A DNA stretch of 9,104 nucleotides, from positions 1-9,104 of the forward strand of contig CAWULT010000161.1 in NCBI GenBank assembly GCA_963923455.1, in the 5' to 3' direction. Under the pieces are notes generated by a model. It made no database searches. It was given only the letters and a program-made list of their open reading frames with translations, and had not been told where the DNA came from. The DNA is from CAWULT01 sp963923455. GTDB taxonomy: Bacteria > Acidobacteriota > Vicinamibacteria > Vicinamibacterales > UBA2999. Of the stretch, positions 7,124-9,104 are shown piece after piece. The translations under genes and the position numbers were made by a program. Every line of letters starts with the position of its first letter. Positions within the stretch are counted from its first letter, which is position 1.

Positions 7124-7159
7124 GGCAGGGCCGGTGGACGCCGTCCACCGGCCCTTGCC
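7124..7159 (+). terminator. Strong GC-rich hairpin after the TonB receptor gene
   Basis: A near-perfect stem starts 27 bases past the receptor stop. GGGCCGGTGGAC (7128-7139) pairs with GTCCACCGGCCC (7143-7154), and the stem is extended by GGCA/TGCC (7124-7127 with 7156-7159) across a single bulged T. The loop is GCC. No U tract follows, so it may act as a U-less terminator or as a 3' stabilising structure. The 16-pair stem and its position argue against chance. Confidence 0.7.
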
Positions 7160-7204
7160 ACGTACGGCCTCCGACACGACCGGCGTCGGCAGCACGGAGG
7201 CGGG

Positions 7205-7210
7205 TATGAT
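7205..7210 (+). promoter_or_regulatory. Candidate -10 element for the SnoaL-like gene
   Basis: TATGAT lies after the receptor's hairpin and 27 bases before the ATG at 7238, giving a short leader that includes the ribosome binding site. As with the receptor gene, no good -35 is visible at normal spacing (GGCGTC at 7182-7187). Confidence 0.35.
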
Positions 7211-7227
7211 GACGCGCACCGTCTGAC

Positions 7228-7233
7228 AGGAGG
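7228..7233 (+). promoter_or_regulatory. Ribosome binding site of the SnoaL-like gene
   Basis: A consensus AGGAGG lies only 4 bases before the ATG at 7238. It decides the start: the same reading frame is open far upstream inside the receptor gene, but that extension has no family resemblance. Confidence 0.75.
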
Positions 7234-7237
7234 CCGC

Positions 7238-7627
7238 ATGTCCGAACAAAACAAGGCGCTGGTCCGCGGGTTCTACGGCGACATCAACCGGGGCGACACG
7301 GGCGCGTTCCTGGCGAAGCTCGCGGACGACTTCGTGGAGCACGAAGCCTTCCCTGGGCTCCCGCCAACGAAGCAGGGCGTCGGCATGCTCTTCGAACAGT
7401 TGCGGAAGGCCTTCTCGGGGTTTCGCATGAACGTCGACGCGATCGCGGCCGAGGGGGACATGGTGATCGTCCGGGGGACGATGACCGGCACGCACGTCGG
7501 CGAGTTCATGGGCGCCCCTCCGTCGGGCAAGGAGATCCGCGTGCCGTTCTGCGACTGGACGCGGGTCCGCGACGGCAAAGCGGTGGAGCACTGGGGCGTC
7601 ACCGACGCGAGTGCCCTGATGGCGTAG
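7238..7627 (+). CDS. SnoaL-like / ester cyclase family protein (NTF2-like fold)
   Basis: A 129-residue cytoplasmic protein with the normal length and pattern of SnoaL-like small proteins, which share the cone-shaped NTF2 fold and include polyketide cyclases and other ring-acting or hydrolytic enzymes. The N-terminal helical part has NKALVRGFYGDINRGD and DDFVEHEAFPG. The C-terminal sheet has the family signature GTHVGEFMGAPPSGKEI (84-100), then DWTRVRDGKAVEHWGVTD (106-123), including a His/Trp pair near the usual pocket. There is no signal peptide. The gene is isolated between the receptor's hairpin and a convergent leftward gene, with no polyketide genes nearby, so a polyketide role is not supported. 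The family call is good; the reaction is unknown. Confidence 0.88.
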   Translation: MSEQNKALVRGFYGDINRGDTGAFLAKLADDFVEHEAFPGLPPTKQGVGMLFEQLRKAFSGFRMNVDAIAAEGDMVIVRGTMTGTHVGEFMGAPPSGKEIRVPFCDWTRVRDGKAVEHWGVTDASALMA

Positions 7628-7631
7628 CGGG

Positions 7632-7650
7632 CCCCGTCGCGGTGACGGGG
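7632..7650. terminator. Small bidirectional hairpin between convergent genes
   Basis: CCCCGTC (7632-7638) pairs perfectly with GACGGGG (7644-7650) around the loop GCGGT. It lies in the 26-bp gap between the stops of the SnoaL-like and DUF952 genes and could serve both strands. No U tract is present on either side, so efficiency is uncertain. Confidence 0.5.
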
Positions 7651-7653
7651 GCG

Positions 7654-8007
7654 CTAGGCCTGCTCCTGGCCCAGCCGGGGAAAGACGTGCCGGCCGTCCA
7701 CGAGCGGCAGCGGCCTCACCCACGACACGCACTCGGTCGGCAGCGGCCCGTACAAGTGCGGGAAGAGCGCCCCGCCCCTCGACGGTTCCCAGCGCAGCGC
7801 GTCTCCGAGCGGAGCGACGGGCACCGCCACCAGCACCAGGCCGTCGACGCCGGCGAAATGCCTGGCGGCGGTTTCCGCGGCCTGGGCACCCGTGGAGAAG
7901 TGAATGAACCCGTCGCGCACGTCCACGGGCGAGCCCGCGAACGCGCCGCACGCAACGGCCTCCGCCCACAGGGCCGCCGGGACGATCTTGTAGATGACGG
8001 TCGTCAT
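7654..8007 (-). CDS. DUF952 family protein
   Basis: A 117-residue cytoplasmic protein that matches DUF952 along its whole length. It starts MTTVIYKIVPAALWAEA. Next come GSPVDVRDGFIHFST (25-39) and ETAARHFAG (45-53), then LRWEPSRGGALFPHLYGPL (71-89) and DGRHVFP near the end. These are the strongly conserved blocks of the family. From memory, the fold has been linked to the ADP-ribosyltransferase superfamily, but I know of no settled reaction and claim none. The ATG at 8007 was chosen because homology begins there; the same frame is open to 8124, but that extension is low-complexity Arg/Ala and overlaps the cupin gene. Only a distant purine-rich GGGAAG precedes the start. It lies 29 bp after the cupin stop and is probably co-transcribed with it. 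No job for the pair is evident. Confidence 0.88.
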   Translation of the reverse strand: MTTVIYKIVPAALWAEAVACGAFAGSPVDVRDGFIHFSTGAQAAETAARHFAGVDGLVLVAVPVAPLGDALRWEPSRGGALFPHLYGPLPTECVSWVRPLPLVDGRHVFPRLGQEQA

Positions 8008-8036
8008 GGAACGCGGCGCGCGGACGCTTCCCGCGC

Positions 8037-8762
8037 TCAGCGCACCTCGATTTCGACCACGCGCCCCTCGCCGGTCGACAGCCGCACCAGGTGATGCGTG
8101 TCGCCGGCGGGTACGAGCAGCCACTGCCCCGGCTGCGCCAGCTGCTTCATGCCGACCGGCGCGGGCGCGAGTGCCTTCGCCTGCGCGTCCGGCCCTTCCG
8201 ACATCACCAGTCCGTTGATCAGGACGACGATGGTCGGCACCGCGTGGGTGTGCGACACCTGGGCGCTGTCGCGGCCGAGGCGCACGTCGTAGGTGCGGAA
8301 CGTTCGCGTGTCGTTGGTCAGGGTCGTGCCGAGACCGGTGGCCGCCGGCGCGGCGGACCAGCCGGCGGCATGCTGGTTCTCCACGGCGAACAGATGGTAC
8401 GGCGCGCTCCCCACGTTCTCGATCCGGTGACTGGCCGGGGCGCCGACGTACTGGGCGACGGTCGTGTCACCGAGCGGCCGCCGCGGCCGGGCCACGCTCG
8501 CCTGCCCTGGCGCCTGCACCCGCGTATCGGCGCCGTCGTTCATCGACACGGTCACCAGATCGCGGTCGTGCCGGTGGTCGAGCGTGACGTCGCCGGGCGG
8601 AATCAGGACGTCGAGGACGCGCAGGTCCGCGTTGGCGAAGACGACCTTGTGGCGCGGCTCCTCGGACAGGGGCACCTGCGCCGCGGCCGCGGCGGTCAGG
8701 CCCAGCGTCAGCGCGGCGACACAGCGTGCGCGCAGGGCGAAGTGCGATTGCGTGGCAGCCAT
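8037..8762 (-). CDS. Secreted two-cupin-domain protein
   Basis: A 241-residue exported protein with two consecutive cupin-like beta-barrels. Residues 1-28 form a signal peptide (Arg11, Arg13, a hydrophobic core, AAAAA before Gln29). The mature part begins VPLSEEPRHKVVFANADLRV, a start seen in a cupin group of environmental bacteria. Cupin 1 shows the metal-site block HRHDRD (His63, His65) and a second-motif His112 in PASHRIEN. Cupin 2 shows VSHTHAVPTIVVLING (His171, His173) and VPAGDTHHLV (His223/His224). Both barrels thus keep histidines able to bind metal, though the usual glutamate in motif 1 is not obvious. The substrate is unknown. The start is supported by GGAG at 8770-8773, 7 bases upstream, in the 13-bp gap after the preceding gene. 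That spacing implies an operon with both neighbours. An enzyme or a binding protein are equally possible. Confidence 0.82.
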   Translation of the reverse strand: MAATQSHFALRARCVAALTLGLTAAAAAQVPLSEEPRHKVVFANADLRVLDVLIPPGDVTLDHRHDRDLVTVSMNDGADTRVQAPGQASVARPRRPLGDTTVAQYVGAPASHRIENVGSAPYHLFAVENQHAAGWSAAPAATGLGTTLTNDTRTFRTYDVRLGRDSAQVSHTHAVPTIVVLINGLVMSEGPDAQAKALAPAPVGMKQLAQPGQWLLVPAGDTHHLVRLSTGEGRVVEIEVR

Positions 8763-8769
8763 CCCCCGA

Positions 8770-8773
8770 CTCC
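8770..8773 (-). promoter_or_regulatory. Ribosome binding site of the two-cupin gene
   Basis: GGAG on the minus strand lies 7 bases before the ATG at 8762, inside the 13-bp gap after the upstream stop. It supports the chosen start and co-transcription. Confidence 0.65.
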
Positions 8774-8775
8774 GC

Positions 8776-9104
8776 CTACCGCAGCCGCGCCAGCGTGGCG
8801 CGATCGATCGTGCAGACCTGCTTGCCCGTGGTGCCGGTCAGCTCGAGCGTGACGGTCGCCGTCGGTGCGACGGCCGGAAAGTCGAAGATGAAGTTGCCGG
8901 CGCCGGCGTCCACGGTGCGGCTCACCGGCTCGACGGCCGTGCCGCCACGCGACAGCGTCATCGCCTTCAGCACGTTCTTCGACCCGGGCACCTTCGAGAT
9001 GCCGATCACGACCTTGGTCTGCCTGGCCACGTTGTAGTTGGGCTCGGGCGCGGGCCGCTTGGCGCTGACGGCCTGATACACCTCGTAGGCCACCTGCTTG
9101 TACG
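8776..9104 (-). CDS. Unrecognised protein, C-terminal part (5' end outside the window)
   Basis: The C-terminal 109 residues of a protein whose start lies beyond the right edge. The frame stays open to the edge (YKQ before the GTG at 9093), and that GTG has no ribosome binding site, so it is probably internal. I do not recognise the family. What can be seen is a short helical-looking lead (YEVYQAVSAKRPAPEPNYN), then alternating hydrophobic segments suggesting a beta-sandwich (TKVVIGISKV, GNFIFDFPAV, ATVTLELTGT), and the end CTIDRATLARLR with a single Cys. No transmembrane segment or catalytic motif is visible in this part. It ends 13 bp before the secreted cupin gene and is probably in the same transcript. 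An extracytoplasmic location is a guess from its neighbour. Confidence 0.7.
   Translation of the reverse strand, partial: YKQVAYEVYQAVSAKRPAPEPNYNVARQTKVVIGISKVPGSKNVLKAMTLSRGGTAVEPVSRTVDAGAGNFIFDFPAVAPTATVTLELTGTTGKQVCTIDRATLARLR

Noticed and set aside
3924..7148. A 1074-residue open frame on the minus strand opposite the TonB receptor gene
   Set aside because: It mirrors the receptor almost exactly and reads as Val/Arg/His/Ala-rich low-complexity protein without domains. The plus-strand frame has a signal peptide, ribosome binding site and family motifs. Long antisense frames are expected at this GC content.
6257..7237. A 327-codon upstream extension of the SnoaL-like frame into the receptor gene
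   Set aside because: It runs through the receptor's C-terminus and the 3' hairpin. Family similarity and the AGGAGG both point to the ATG at 7238.
8008..8124. A 39-codon N-terminal extension of the DUF952 frame
   Set aside because: It overlaps the cupin gene's 3' end and is Arg/Ala-rich without similarity, while DUF952 homology starts exactly at the ATG at 8007.
8091..8852. A 253-residue plus-strand frame opposite the cupin gene
   Set aside because: It is Arg/Gly/Val/His-rich shadow sequence. The minus strand carries a signal peptide, cupin histidine motifs and a ribosome binding site.
1..9104. CRISPR arrays, insertion sequences, long direct repeats, integrases, toxin-antitoxin or defence genes
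   Set aside because: Reading both strands showed no spaced repeats, transposase motifs, terminal inverted repeats or defence-type domains. The window looks like ordinary chromosomal metabolism, signalling and transport.

Overview
The window is very GC-rich and densely coded on both strands. It looks like a chromosomal segment of an Acidobacteriota-type bacterium, perhaps class Vicinamibacteria. That placement is inference. It rests on a TonB-dependent receptor with an N-terminal carboxypeptidase-regulatory-like domain, a propeller/Y_Y_Y sensor kinase, a two-cupin secreted protein and the base composition. No mobile element, CRISPR array, toxin-antitoxin pair or phage gene was found.

Layout. 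Positions 1-3585 hold three rightward genes: the 3' part of a sensor histidine kinase (cut by the left edge), an overlapping NarL/FixJ-type response regulator, and a secreted, probably lipid-anchored PQQ-type quinoprotein dehydrogenase 28 bp further on. A tRNA-Ser (anticodon GGA) follows on the minus strand (3623-3712) with its CCA end encoded. An intergenic stretch of about 280 bp carries two inverted repeats and a candidate promoter. It leads into a 1034-residue outer-membrane TonB-dependent receptor (3993-7097), which ends at a strong GC-rich hairpin. A small SnoaL-like protein follows (7238-7627). The right end (7654-9104) is a leftward, tightly spaced set, in transcription order: the 3' part of an unrecognised gene, a secreted two-cupin protein, and a DUF952 protein. 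The last of these converges on the SnoaL-like gene across a 26-bp gap containing a small hairpin.

How the genes may work together. The kinase and regulator overlap by 10 bp and are very probably co-translated partners. The quinoprotein lies close enough to share their transcript or be their target, so a sensed periplasmic signal coupled to periplasmic alcohol or sugar oxidation is a reasonable hypothesis. The TonB receptor has its own leader and terminator-like hairpin and is probably a separate unit. I see no clearly new multi-gene system. The points most worth a second look are the receptor's three spaced cysteine pairs, the dyads upstream of it, the quinoprotein without a vicinal cysteine pair, and the unrecognised truncated gene at the right edge.
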